DNA of 64,000 bases from Wocania_A sp965224845 (GTDB taxonomy: Bacteria; Bacteroidota; Bacteroidia; Flavobacteriales; Flavobacteriaceae): positions 1 to 64,000 of the forward strand of contig CBDDAJ010000036.1 of NCBI GenBank assembly GCA_965224845.1. The letters are read 5' to 3'. Position 1 is the stretch's first letter. Each line of letters opens with the position of its first letter. The position numbers and the translations under genes were made by a program. Below the pieces are notes generated by a model. That model did no database searches and was not told where the DNA came from. It was given only the letters and a program-made list of their open reading frames with translations. Shown in pieces: positions 1-7,611 of the stretch.

Positions 1-216
1 GGCCGCCAATTCATCAATATCTTCATCTTCAAAAATTATAGCCCCATCGGTTACTTCGTATTCTTCTTTTCCAGCAATAACAGAAGACAATGTACTTTTA
101 CCGGAACCATTCGGCCCCATAATGGCATGAACTTCACCAGGTTTTACCTCTAAATTAATACCTCTTAAAATGGCTTTATCGTCAACACTTGCGTGTAAAT
201 TATCAATCTTTAACAT
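1..216 (-). CDS. sufC: SufC, Fe-S assembly ATPase (N-terminal part, cut by window edge)
   Basis: This is the ABC-type ATPase of the SUF iron-sulfur assembly complex, which in the family works with SufB and SufD on the scaffold in the cytoplasm. The start codon is at 214-216 on the minus strand and 72 codons are visible before the window edge. The Walker A motif GPNGSGKST is present at about residues 38-46, preceded by a typical ABC beta-strand (PGEVHAIMG). The Q-loop, signature and Walker B lie outside the window. The gene is last in the visible order sufA-like, sufB, pseudogene, sufC, all on the minus strand. Identity is confident from sequence and context. Confidence 0.93.
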   Translation of the reverse strand, partial: MLKIDNLHASVDDKAILRGINLEVKPGEVHAIMGPNGSGKSTLSSVIAGKEEYEVTDGAIIFEDEDIDELAA

Positions 217-263
217 ATTATTGATGTTCCTAATTTTATTAAATTATCGTTGGCTTCTGGTTT

Positions 264-666
264 TTAAGGCTCACTAACGTTTAATATTTCTTTAATTTCT
301 ACGACGATAGGGCCAACCTTCTTCACTTTCGGGTTTAGGAGATTATTTTTCCACGAATTTCAACTAGGAACCATAGTCTGTTCACTTCTTTTTTAAACGG
401 TATTGCTTTAACTTGTGTGTTGAGTTCATGCAATTTTTTTGATCAATAATTACGCCATAAACTTCGGCTATGTGTTTGTAAAACTGCAGCATCACCATAA
501 TAAATAAAATCTCCTTTTAAAAGCGTTAATCCATCGCGTCTGTTTGGCGGTTCTTTCAAGATTGTCCTGTTGTTGAAGTATGTTTGAGTCTCCGCCTTTT
601 TTGGAGTTGTCTTTTGCAACTTAAAAAAGTTGTAACAATTAGTATTGATAATAGTATTTTTTTCAT
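264..666 (-). pseudogene. Decayed lipoprotein gene between sufB and sufC
   Basis: Reading from the ATG at 664-666 gives a clean lipoprotein signal (MKKILLSILIVTTFLSC) that runs into a stop after about 36 codons. Coding sense continues only if the frame is changed about five times: near 615 (one base missing in an A run), near 470, in the A run near 440, near 328 and near 304. It then reaches a stop at 264-266. Stitched together, the product is about 130 residues with plausible runs such as GDFIYYGDAAVLQTH and KLHELNTQVKAIPFKKEV. The span of 403 bp is not a multiple of three. Neighbouring genes are intact, so local decay is more likely than poor sequence, though a bad assembly patch cannot be excluded. 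The family is unknown to me. Confidence 0.72.
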
Positions 667-748
667 ATTTATTTTTCGTGAAAACGATTTTTTAATTAAA
701 CTTCAATTTTTATTTGAAAAGCTTCTCATATTTTATGGGAATGGGTTA

Positions 749-2197
749 TTAACCTACGGATCCTTCTAAACTGATTTCTAATAATTTTTGGGCTTCTACG
801 GCAAACTCCATAGGAAGCTTATTTAAAACTTCTTTACTAAAACCATTTACTATCAAGGCAATAGCTTTTTCGGTGTCAATACCACGTTGATTACAATAAA
901 AAATCTGGTCTTCTCCAATTTTACTTGTTGTTGCTTCGTGTTCTATTTTTGCCGATTTATTTTTAGCTTCTATATATGGAAATGTATGTGCCCCACAGGC
1001 ATTTCCCATAAGTAAACTATCACATTGTGAAAAGTTACGTGCATTTTCAGCTCTTGAATGTATTTGAACCAAACCACGATAACTGTTTTGAGATTTTCCT
1101 GCAGAAATTCCTTTGGAAATGATGGTTGATTTGGTGTTTTTTCCAAGGTGAATCATCTTTGTACCTGTATCGGCTTGTTGATAATTGTTAGTTACTGCAA
1201 TGGAGTAAAATTCGCCTACCGAATGGTCGCCTTTTAATATGCAACTTGGGTATTTCCAGGTTACTGCAGAACCTGTTTCAACTTGGGTCCAAGAAATTTT
1301 TGCGTTTTTCTCGCACAAACCACGCTTAGTCACAAAATTGTAAACCCCTCCTTTTCCTTCGGCATTTCCCGGGAACCAGTTTTGTACTGTTGAATATTTA
1401 ATTTCTGCATCATCTAAAGCAATAAGCTCTACAACGGCTGCATGCAATTGGTTTTCATCTCTGCTTGGTGCTGTACAACCTTCTAAATAACTTACATAAC
1501 TCCCTTTGTCTGCTACAACAAGTGTTCTTTCAAATTGCCCTGTTCCTGCTTGATTAATCCTAAAATATGTTGATAATTCCATTGGGCAGCGTACACCTTT
1601 AGGAATATAGCAAAACGATCCATCACTAAATACCGCTGAATTTAAAGCCGCATAAAAATTATCTTTTTGCGGGACTACGGTACCTATATATTTTTTAACA
1701 AGCTCCGGATGTTCCTGGATTGCCTCAGAAATACTCATAAAAATAATACCTTGCTCTGCTAAGGTTTTTTTGAATGTGGTTGCTACCGAAACCGAATCTA
1801 CAACAACATCCATAGCAACTCCTGCTAGTTTTTTTTGCTCATCAAGAGAGATGCCTAGTTTTTCAAAAGTTGCCAATAGTTCAGGATCAACTTCATCTAT
1901 ACTATCATATTTTGGTTTGCTATTGGGCGCAGAATAGTAAGAAATGGCTTGAAAATCTGGTTTTTCATAATTTACATTAGCCCAGTCTGGTTCGTCCATC
2001 TCTTTCCAAACTCTAAAGGCTTCCAATCTCCAATCGGTCATCCATTGCGGTTCTTCTTTCTTTTTAGAAATAGCACGAACAATATCCTCATTTAATCCAA
2101 CAGGAAAAGTTTCAGACTCTATATCTGTATAAAAACCATATTCGTATTGTTTGGTTTTTAGTTCTTCCCGTAGGTCATCCTCTGTATATTTACTCAT
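749..2197 (-). CDS. sufB: SufB, Fe-S cluster assembly scaffold
   Basis: SufB is the scaffold subunit on which SUF iron-sulfur clusters are built, using sulfur passed from SufS/SufE and ATP hydrolysis by SufC. The 482-residue length is normal for the family. Recognisable blocks are the central beta-helix core with SYLEGCTAP, the segment MGNACGAHTFPYIEAKN whose cysteine corresponds to the functional SufB cysteine, and KIEHEATTSKIGEDQ, which carries the conserved glutamate region. The C-terminal block NGFSKEVLNKLPMEFA is the usual SufB/SufD ending. It starts 8 bp after the sufA-like gene, so the two are co-transcribed. Confident call. Confidence 0.97.
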   Translation of the reverse strand: MSKYTEDDLREELKTKQYEYGFYTDIESETFPVGLNEDIVRAISKKKEEPQWMTDWRLEAFRVWKEMDEPDWANVNYEKPDFQAISYYSAPNSKPKYDSIDEVDPELLATFEKLGISLDEQKKLAGVAMDVVVDSVSVATTFKKTLAEQGIIFMSISEAIQEHPELVKKYIGTVVPQKDNFYAALNSAVFSDGSFCYIPKGVRCPMELSTYFRINQAGTGQFERTLVVADKGSYVSYLEGCTAPSRDENQLHAAVVELIALDDAEIKYSTVQNWFPGNAEGKGGVYNFVTKRGLCEKNAKISWTQVETGSAVTWKYPSCILKGDHSVGEFYSIAVTNNYQQADTGTKMIHLGKNTKSTIISKGISAGKSQNSYRGLVQIHSRAENARNFSQCDSLLMGNACGAHTFPYIEAKNKSAKIEHEATTSKIGEDQIFYCNQRGIDTEKAIALIVNGFSKEVLNKLPMEFAVEAQKLLEISLEGSVG

Positions 2198-2205
2198 ATT
2201 TTATT

Positions 2206-2535
2206 TTATAGTGAAAATGATTCGCCACAACCACAAGTACGGTTAGCGTTAGGATTATTAAACACAAAACCAGTTCCGTTTAATCCTCCAGAATATTCGA
2301 GTGTAGTTCCTATTAAATATAAAAAGCTTTTTTTATCTACAATAATTTTCACACCATTGTCTTCAAAAACTTTGTCGTCTTCTTGTTTTTCTTTATCAAA
2401 CTTTAAATCGTAAGACAAACCAGAACAACCACCGCTTTTTACACCTACACGAATATAATCGGTATTTGCATTATAGCCATCGTCCGCCATAAGCTCGACT
2501 ACTTTTTTTTTAGCTGTTTCAGAAACTTTTATCAT
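2206..2535 (-). CDS. sufA: SufA/IscA-type (HesB family) Fe-S carrier
   Basis: This is an A-type iron-sulfur carrier of 109 residues. The three family cysteines are present: one in VKSGGCSGLSY and two in the C-terminal TCGCGESF. In the family these bind and transfer clusters to target apoproteins. The gene is first of the visible SUF transcription unit and lies 8 bp upstream of sufB. The A-type carriers SufA, IscA and ErpA are not separable by eye, so the symbol rests on the operon context. Expression probably starts about 160 bp upstream at the TATATTTG box. Confidence 0.93.
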   Translation of the reverse strand: MIKVSETAKKKVVELMADDGYNANTDYIRVGVKSGGCSGLSYDLKFDKEKQEDDKVFEDNGVKIIVDKKSFLYLIGTTLEYSGGLNGTGFVFNNPNANRTCGCGESFSL

Positions 2536-2704
2536 AATTAACTTTGTCCTAAACTTCTCAATACTTTGATTTTGTTTATCACAAGTGCTCAGTACTGGCA
2601 GAAGAACTCAAAAACCGGATGATTTTGAGTTTTTATTTTAGTGTTTTTTTTTCTAAAACCGTCTTATTTTTATTAAGACGATTTCTAAATAGAGTGCAAA
2701 TATA
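2536..2704 (-). promoter_or_regulatory. suf promoter and long structured leader
   Basis: On the minus strand a Bacteroidota-type -7 box, TATATTTG, lies at 2697-2704, giving a leader of roughly 155 nt before the sufA-like ATG. A TTG lies 24 nt upstream of the box, looser than the usual 19-21, so the -33 element is uncertain. The leader holds two inverted repeats. The first is CGTCTTA-N7-TAAGACG at about 2670-2690. The second is AACTCAAAA facing TTTTGAGTT at 2605-2631. Such a long structured leader is unusual in this window and could be a regulatory 5' UTR, but I recognise no known Fe-S regulatory motif. Confidence 0.5.
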
Positions 2705-2952
2705 CAATATAAGTCATGGAAAACCATACAACCTAACATTATATTAGTATATGGCTTTATAGGTTTTTTTTATATGTTTTTGATATATAAAAGATAGTTT
2801 AGGTTTAACATGTTTACTTTCAAATTATACTTTTTAGAAAATTAACATGTCGTTTTTGAGTATCAAAATTCTGCAATATTTAAGGTATCGGGGAATTACT
2901 TTTAGTTAATAATATAAATTAAAACGGTTTTTGAACTGTAAGCATAAATGAA
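2705..2952. other. Non-coding spacer between suf promoter and metalloprotease 3' end
   Basis: The 248 bp between the suf promoter and the stop codon of the upstream minus-strand metalloprotease contain no open frame I can support. The motif TTAACATGT occurs twice about 45 bp apart (near 2807 and 2852). No convincing terminator hairpin for the metalloprotease is visible. Confidence 0.5.
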
Positions 2953-4275
2953 TTAGTTCAAAATCATCTTTTTGGTCATTTTTTCATTATTATCAGAAAA
3001 TATTTCTAAAACATAAACACCAGGATTAAAATAACTGGTATCAAACGAATAGGCTAATCTTGGGGTGTTAAAAGTTTTCACCAGCACTTTCTGTCCCAAT
3101 ACATTAGTCAATGCTATACGGTGTATTGCTTTGTTTTGTGACTTTATATTAATGCTGCTTTTTGCTGGATTAGGATACACAGCAATTCCTGTTAACTCAT
3201 TTTCATCAATACCAAGAACAGCAGCATTTAAATTTCCAGTTGTTAATGTACCTATACCTCTGGTAGCTTCATAAAAATTATACGTACTGTTTCCGTTATC
3301 TCCCACTCTGGTAAACTCTTCTGCATGCTGGTTTACAAGCGTCCATTGATCATTAGTAAGTGCTGCGGGAGTAAGTACCACTATTAAAAGTTTAAAATCT
3401 TTTTGAGACGTGGTTGATGATGGATTACGAGAACCACCAAATCGTGATGTTAAATTAGCAGATGTATATGTTGTTCTAGTTCCTGTAAAAGTATATGTTT
3501 TTTCTGCCTTATTATTAGTAAATGTTTTTAGGTCTGTAAAAACATCAAAAGTTGACACACTAGAAGCAGGAATCATCCCCATAAGATAAAGTTCTAAATC
3601 GTTATATGGAACTGAATTCGCACCATTGGCATTAAACCCGAAGGAATTAACCGTATAAGTATTTACATTATTAACAACTTCTACTTTTAATGAACTTTGT
3701 AAAAAACCGCCTAATTGGCCTTTAGTATTTCCCCCGGTAAAATTCCAGTGAGAGTCTCTCGAAACTGCAGCTTCATATTGAGTATCTATTACAAAATTAG
3801 CCCAATTATGAGCCAATTCATGTAATGATGGTCCAAACTTAATAAAATTCCGTGCTGTTAGCTGCATAATCCCTTGAAGTTTACCCGCAGAGCCATAATA
3901 TTTATTAAGATGATTCGCTTTATTTAAACCTATACCTTCAATATTATTTGAAACATTATGAAACTGTCCTGCATATTGTATACTTCGCTTACCTTCATCA
4001 TTCTTTTCATCCGGCACGTTATCTTCATTTAATATCAAAAAAATAAAATCGAAATTGTCTTTAAATTTTTTATAGATAATTTCTTTGCAAAGCTCAGTTC
4101 TTTTGTCAAAGTTCGAATAATAGTTTTCTTTAACCCAATCGTTATAATCAGACATTACGATCGAAGCTACCCGCCCTTCGGAATGAATGGTTAAAGTACG
4201 TGTTGGTTTTGTTTGTGAATAATACTGTAATGTAAACAGGCTTGATAGTAAAAAGCTAAGTAGGTTAAGTTTCAT
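2953..4275 (-). CDS. Secreted zinc metalloprotease-like protein with T9SS sorting domain
   Basis: The protein has 440 residues with an N-terminal signal peptide (about residues 1-20) and a zinc-protease motif HELAH at residues 152-156. A C-terminal type IX sorting domain starts around AVYPNPAKSS and ends KMTKKMILN, so the protein is likely exported through T9SS and placed on the surface or released. The HExxH motif and the signal for secretion are visible; the peptidase family is not certain. It resembles M64-like or gluzincin-type surface peptidases, but I see no clear third ligand. The gene stands alone, 140 bp downstream of the MbnH-like gene and in the same direction. Confidence 0.72.
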   Translation of the reverse strand: MKLNLLSFLLSSLFTLQYYSQTKPTRTLTIHSEGRVASIVMSDYNDWVKENYYSNFDKRTELCKEIIYKKFKDNFDFIFLILNEDNVPDEKNDEGKRSIQYAGQFHNVSNNIEGIGLNKANHLNKYYGSAGKLQGIMQLTARNFIKFGPSLHELAHNWANFVIDTQYEAAVSRDSHWNFTGGNTKGQLGGFLQSSLKVEVVNNVNTYTVNSFGFNANGANSVPYNDLELYLMGMIPASSVSTFDVFTDLKTFTNNKAEKTYTFTGTRTTYTSANLTSRFGGSRNPSSTTSQKDFKLLIVVLTPAALTNDQWTLVNQHAEEFTRVGDNGNSTYNFYEATRGIGTLTTGNLNAAVLGIDENELTGIAVYPNPAKSSINIKSQNKAIHRIALTNVLGQKVLVKTFNTPRLAYSFDTSYFNPGVYVLEIFSDNNEKMTKKMILN

Positions 4276-4355
4276 GGCTTTATTTTCTTACGTAAATTTA
4301 TTTAAAACCAATCAAAAAAACGATAAAAAAAATGTGTTTTCGATGAAGTGACAAT

Positions 4356-4383
4356 TTGCTTTATTTTGACCTCAATAAAGCAA
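4356..4383. repeat. 10-bp perfect inverted repeat upstream of metalloprotease
   Basis: TTGCTTTATT and AATAAAGCAA are exact inverted copies separated by 8 bp. They lie between the MbnH-like gene and the metalloprotease start (4275). No T-run follows on the minus strand, so it does not look like a terminator for the MbnP/MbnH operon. A protein-binding site for the downstream gene is possible. Confidence 0.45.
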
Positions 4384-4415
4384 TCTTAGCCTTAAAAAAG
4401 GCTTTTGTCGGTGCT

Positions 4416-5483
4416 TTAATTCTCTCTAAAATTTGGGTTATTGATAAACGTCTCATCTGAAAGCGTTAGAAGAAACGCTTTCAAATCGGCTTTATCTTGA
4501 ACAGATAATTGCACACCCCCTTGATTTACTTTTTTCATTAGAGGGTCAATTGTTGGCGAATTTTGCAGGCCTTCACTATAATGATTTATAACGTCATCGA
4601 GTGTTGCGAATCTTCCATCATGCATATAAGGTGCAGTAAAAGCTAAATTGCGTAGAGACGGGCTTTTAAATTTTCCATTATCGGCAGGGTCGCCAGTAAC
4701 CTTACCCAGACCTAAGTCTGTAACTATAGCATCTAAACCATTATTGTGAAAAAGATTATCTGTCCATAAAGGATTTTTGTCACTACCATGACAATGGAAA
4801 CAATCTCCTTTGGTTTCATCCATAAAAACATTAAATCCGTTGAGTTCCTGAGGGGTTAAAGTAGCTTCACCTAAAAGATGCTTGTCAAACTTTGAATTTG
4901 ATGAAATTAATGTGCGTTCAAATTGCGCAATGGCTTTAGTAACATGAGTTGAATCTATTTTTGATATACCAAATGCGAGATGGAATAAGTTTGGATATTC
5001 AGAATGCTCCTGTAATTTTTGCTCAACTTGTTGCCATGTATTATGCATCTCTTTTGGGTCGGTAACTGGTTGTAACGCTTGATGCTCTAAACTAAAAACA
5101 CGACCATCCCAAAAGAATTTCTCATCGTAGTTCCATGCTAAGTTAAATAAGGGCATGGAATTTCTATTCCCACGAATACCATCTATTCCATCACTAAATC
5201 TATCGGCATCAGAAAACGCATGTTCCGGAGCATGACAATCTGCACAAGCCTGTGTATTATTTGCAGATAAGATAGGATCAAAAAACAATTTTTTCCCTAA
5301 GGCTATGCCTTCAACTGTTTGCGGATTGTCCGTTGGTATTATTGGGTTTAATATATTATTTTCAAATAATTGAGGGATTTGTAAAACACTTGGTGTTGCA
5401 ACATATGTATCTACACTTTCATTTGAACACGACGAACAGATAAAAATGAAGAAACAGCTAATATGTAGTGTCCATTTTTGCAA
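4416..5483 (-). CDS. MbnH/MauG-like dihaem cytochrome c peroxidase lipoprotein
   Basis: The 355-residue protein has a hydrophobic N-terminus with a candidate lipobox (FICSSC) and two c-type haem motifs, CADCH at residues 80-84 and CFHCH at 228-232. It also has the PYMHDG segment typical of bacterial cytochrome c peroxidases, near residues 285-290. These dihaem enzymes either reduce peroxide or, in the MauG/MbnH branch, oxidise a partner protein. Its direct upstream neighbour is an MbnP-like gene, which favours the MbnH role: in the characterised pair MbnH converts a tryptophan of MbnP to kynurenine. The start codon appears to be TTG, with a 3-bp gap to the MbnP stop; no in-frame ATG exists that would keep the signal peptide. 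Confidence 0.88.
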   Translation of the reverse strand: MQKWTLHISCFFIFICSSCSNESVDTYVATPSVLQIPQLFENNILNPIIPTDNPQTVEGIALGKKLFFDPILSANNTQACADCHAPEHAFSDADRFSDGIDGIRGNRNSMPLFNLAWNYDEKFFWDGRVFSLEHQALQPVTDPKEMHNTWQQVEQKLQEHSEYPNLFHLAFGISKIDSTHVTKAIAQFERTLISSNSKFDKHLLGEATLTPQELNGFNVFMDETKGDCFHCHGSDKNPLWTDNLFHNNGLDAIVTDLGLGKVTGDPADNGKFKSPSLRNLAFTAPYMHDGRFATLDDVINHYSEGLQNSPTIDPLMKKVNQGGVQLSVQDKADLKAFLLTLSDETFINNPNFREN

Positions 5484-5486
5484 AAA

Positions 5487-6257
5487 TTATTGTGTAACAG
5501 ATTCTAAACTAAATACATTCTGACCATTTTCAAACATCATGACTTGAGCATTAAAATTAGGCATTAACATATTGTTTAATACGTTTAAGTCCCAAGTATT
5601 TGGGTTTTTAAACCACTCGGCAATATTCATTTTAACATTAAAAACTACATGATTTGTAATTGTAACGGCTCCTAAATCCACTTCAAAAAAAGTGTCCTGA
5701 AACTCTTGTGGTGTTTTAGAGTTGTCTACAGCTCTTATGGCATGATAAGCATATCCGGTTTCTGTTGAGGTATTATCAATAAACTTTCCCTCAAATTGCA
5801 TAAAATGATACCCCCCACCCAGCATAGCAGGAACACTCCATGATGTTGAATTTAAATCGGCATAATTGGTATTATAATTATCATCATTATTAAAACCAAA
5901 GACAAATGATACTTTGCTGTATTCTCCTGTTGGAATTGTAGAAACTGGGCTAAAAGACAGGTTTGAATCGTTTGTAACATCAACTAAATTATAGCCATCC
6001 AAAGTGATTTTTTCTCCGTTGGGTTTTTGAAAAGTAATTTTTGAAATTAAATACCTAAGCTTTGTAATACTTAATTGTTCGCCATTGGCATTAGTATATT
6101 GAATGGTGTTAAAGGTAGCATTTGTAACTAATGTTCCGTCCCAATTATGGTTAAAATTGAAAGTAGTATTAACTTGAGTGCTAACATCATCCTTATCGTC
6201 ATGACATGATACTAGAGCAAGAACACTAAATATTAGTACGAGAATTATTCTTTGCAC
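5487..6257 (-). CDS. MbnP-like lipoprotein, partner of the dihaem peroxidase
   Basis: The 256-residue protein starts at GTG and has a lipoprotein signal (LVSCHDDKDD, cysteine near residue 18). The body matches the MbnP family: the FNHNWDG opening, a TKLRYLIS strand, SFVFGFNN, and GGGYHFMQFEGKF with its aromatic/histidine cluster. MbnP proteins are periplasmic or surface copper-related proteins that are modified by a dihaem MbnH enzyme, coded here immediately downstream. Tryptophans available for such modification occur in NHNWDG, TSWSVP, AEWFKN and NTWDLN. The gene lies 2 bp after the propeller gene, in a four-gene operon. The family call is by eye, with good confidence. Confidence 0.82.
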   Translation of the reverse strand: MQRIILVLIFSVLALVSCHDDKDDVSTQVNTTFNFNHNWDGTLVTNATFNTIQYTNANGEQLSITKLRYLISKITFQKPNGEKITLDGYNLVDVTNDSNLSFSPVSTIPTGEYSKVSFVFGFNNDDNYNTNYADLNSTSWSVPAMLGGGYHFMQFEGKFIDNTSTETGYAYHAIRAVDNSKTPQEFQDTFFEVDLGAVTITNHVVFNVKMNIAEWFKNPNTWDLNVLNNMLMPNFNAQVMMFENGQNVFSLESVTQ

Positions 6258-6259
6258 TT

Positions 6260-7603
6260 TTACTTTATTTTAAAAATTAATAAATCTGTAAACCCTTTGT
6301 TTTCTATTATATCGATATCTGAGCTATTGGTTTCGCCAACGGCTATTATGGATTTATCATTTAATTCGACAACACTGTAAGTAAAATCGATAGCGCTTCC
6401 ACCAACTGTTTTTTGCCATTCAATATTGGCATTGGCATCTATTTTTAATATCCATGCATCGTTTTGTCCGTTATTATTAGTAAGGTTGCCATCATTACTT
6501 CGTGAGCTTCCAGCAATTAAATAACCATTATCTTGAGTTTTTGATACAGATCGAGCAACATCAAAACTGGTACCTCCAAAAGTTTTTTCCCAAATAATGT
6601 CGCCTAAAGGAGATATCTTAACGACCCACAAATCTGCTGCCCCTTTATTTTGAGAAACGTTTAAGTCATCACTTCTGGTATCTCCAACTATAATATAATT
6701 ACCATCGTTAGTGCTGGTTATACCCCTAGCTTCGTCAATTTCAGTACCACCATATGACTTTTCCCAAACTAGTGTACCGGTTTCAGATATTTTAATCACC
6801 CAAAAATCATAAGATCCGTTATTGTTTTTAATATCAACATCGTTACTATCTGAAGATCCTACCAAAAGATAGCCATTATCATTGGTTTGAATAACATCAT
6901 AAGGCGTGTCTGTAAAGGTACCTCCATAAAATTTGCTCCATTGCTTTTCACCAGCAGCATTAAGTTTTATAGCCCAATAATCTCCCCCGGCATGTTTAGA
7001 AGCAAAAGTTCTGCTGTTTCCTAAACCACCCGATGCAGTAACATCTAAAACACCAGTTAAAAGATAACCACCATCATTGGTTTGAATAGCTGAAATGCCA
7101 TCATCTGCTCCAGAAAAGCCATACGATTTTTGCCAGGATATAAGCCCCGAAGCATTAAGTTTTATTACCCAAAAATCGCTTGCTCCTGCATTTTCGGTTA
7201 CATCTATATCATCGCTTTGACTAAATCCAAAAATTACATATCCGCCATCTGTTGTTTCTAAAATATCTGTTCCCCTATCATCATCACTTCCTCCATAGGT
7301 TTTTTGCCATTGTAAATTATTAGCTTGGTCAAATTTAAGCAACCAATAATCAAATAATCCATTTTGTTTATTGACTATATCTCCATCGTTACTTTGTGTA
7401 TAACCAAAAACTGCATACCCTCCATCTTGAGTTTTAACAACAGATTTAGCGCTTTCGTTTTTAGAACCACCATAGGTTTTTACAAACTCAATTTCAGGAA
7501 TAAAAGAGATAGGTTTTTGTAGGTTATTTTCATCTTTAGAGCAGTTTATAAAAAAGAAAACAAGTATTAAAAAACATAATATTTTACAAGTTTTTTTTAA
7601 CAT
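6260..7603 (-). CDS. Seven-repeat propeller-type surface lipoprotein
   Basis: After a lipoprotein signal (FFFINCSKDE), nearly the whole 447-residue protein consists of seven tandem units of about 55-60 residues. Each follows the plan K-x-YGG-(S/T)-xx-D-x-(7-8)-(T/Q)-xDGGY-xx-G-x-(S)-xD-x-D-(5)-G-x-x-D-x-W-x-x-K-x-(8)-W. Seven units suggest a seven-bladed beta-propeller, anchored to a membrane by its lipid. The third unit carries an insertion of about seven residues. The last unit lacks the closing tryptophan and ends the protein, which may be how the ring is closed. The function is unknown. It sits 8 bp after the LVIVD protein and 2 bp before the MbnP-like gene, so it probably acts at the same surface. 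Confidence 0.8.
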   Translation of the reverse strand: MLKKTCKILCFLILVFFFINCSKDENNLQKPISFIPEIEFVKTYGGSKNESAKSVVKTQDGGYAVFGYTQSNDGDIVNKQNGLFDYWLLKFDQANNLQWQKTYGGSDDDRGTDILETTDGGYVIFGFSQSDDIDVTENAGASDFWVIKLNASGLISWQKSYGFSGADDGISAIQTNDGGYLLTGVLDVTASGGLGNSRTFASKHAGGDYWAIKLNAAGEKQWSKFYGGTFTDTPYDVIQTNDNGYLLVGSSDSNDVDIKNNNGSYDFWVIKISETGTLVWEKSYGGTEIDEARGITSTNDGNYIIVGDTRSDDLNVSQNKGAADLWVVKISPLGDIIWEKTFGGTSFDVARSVSKTQDNGYLIAGSSRSNDGNLTNNNGQNDAWILKIDANANIEWQKTVGGSAIDFTYSVVELNDKSIIAVGETNSSDIDIIENKGFTDLLIFKIK

Positions 7604-7611
7604 AACAGTTA

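Noticed and set aside
584..769. 61-codon plus-strand frame opposite the suf lipoprotein remnant
   Set aside because: It overlaps the decayed lipoprotein and the sufB 3' end; no homology-like pattern or promoter.
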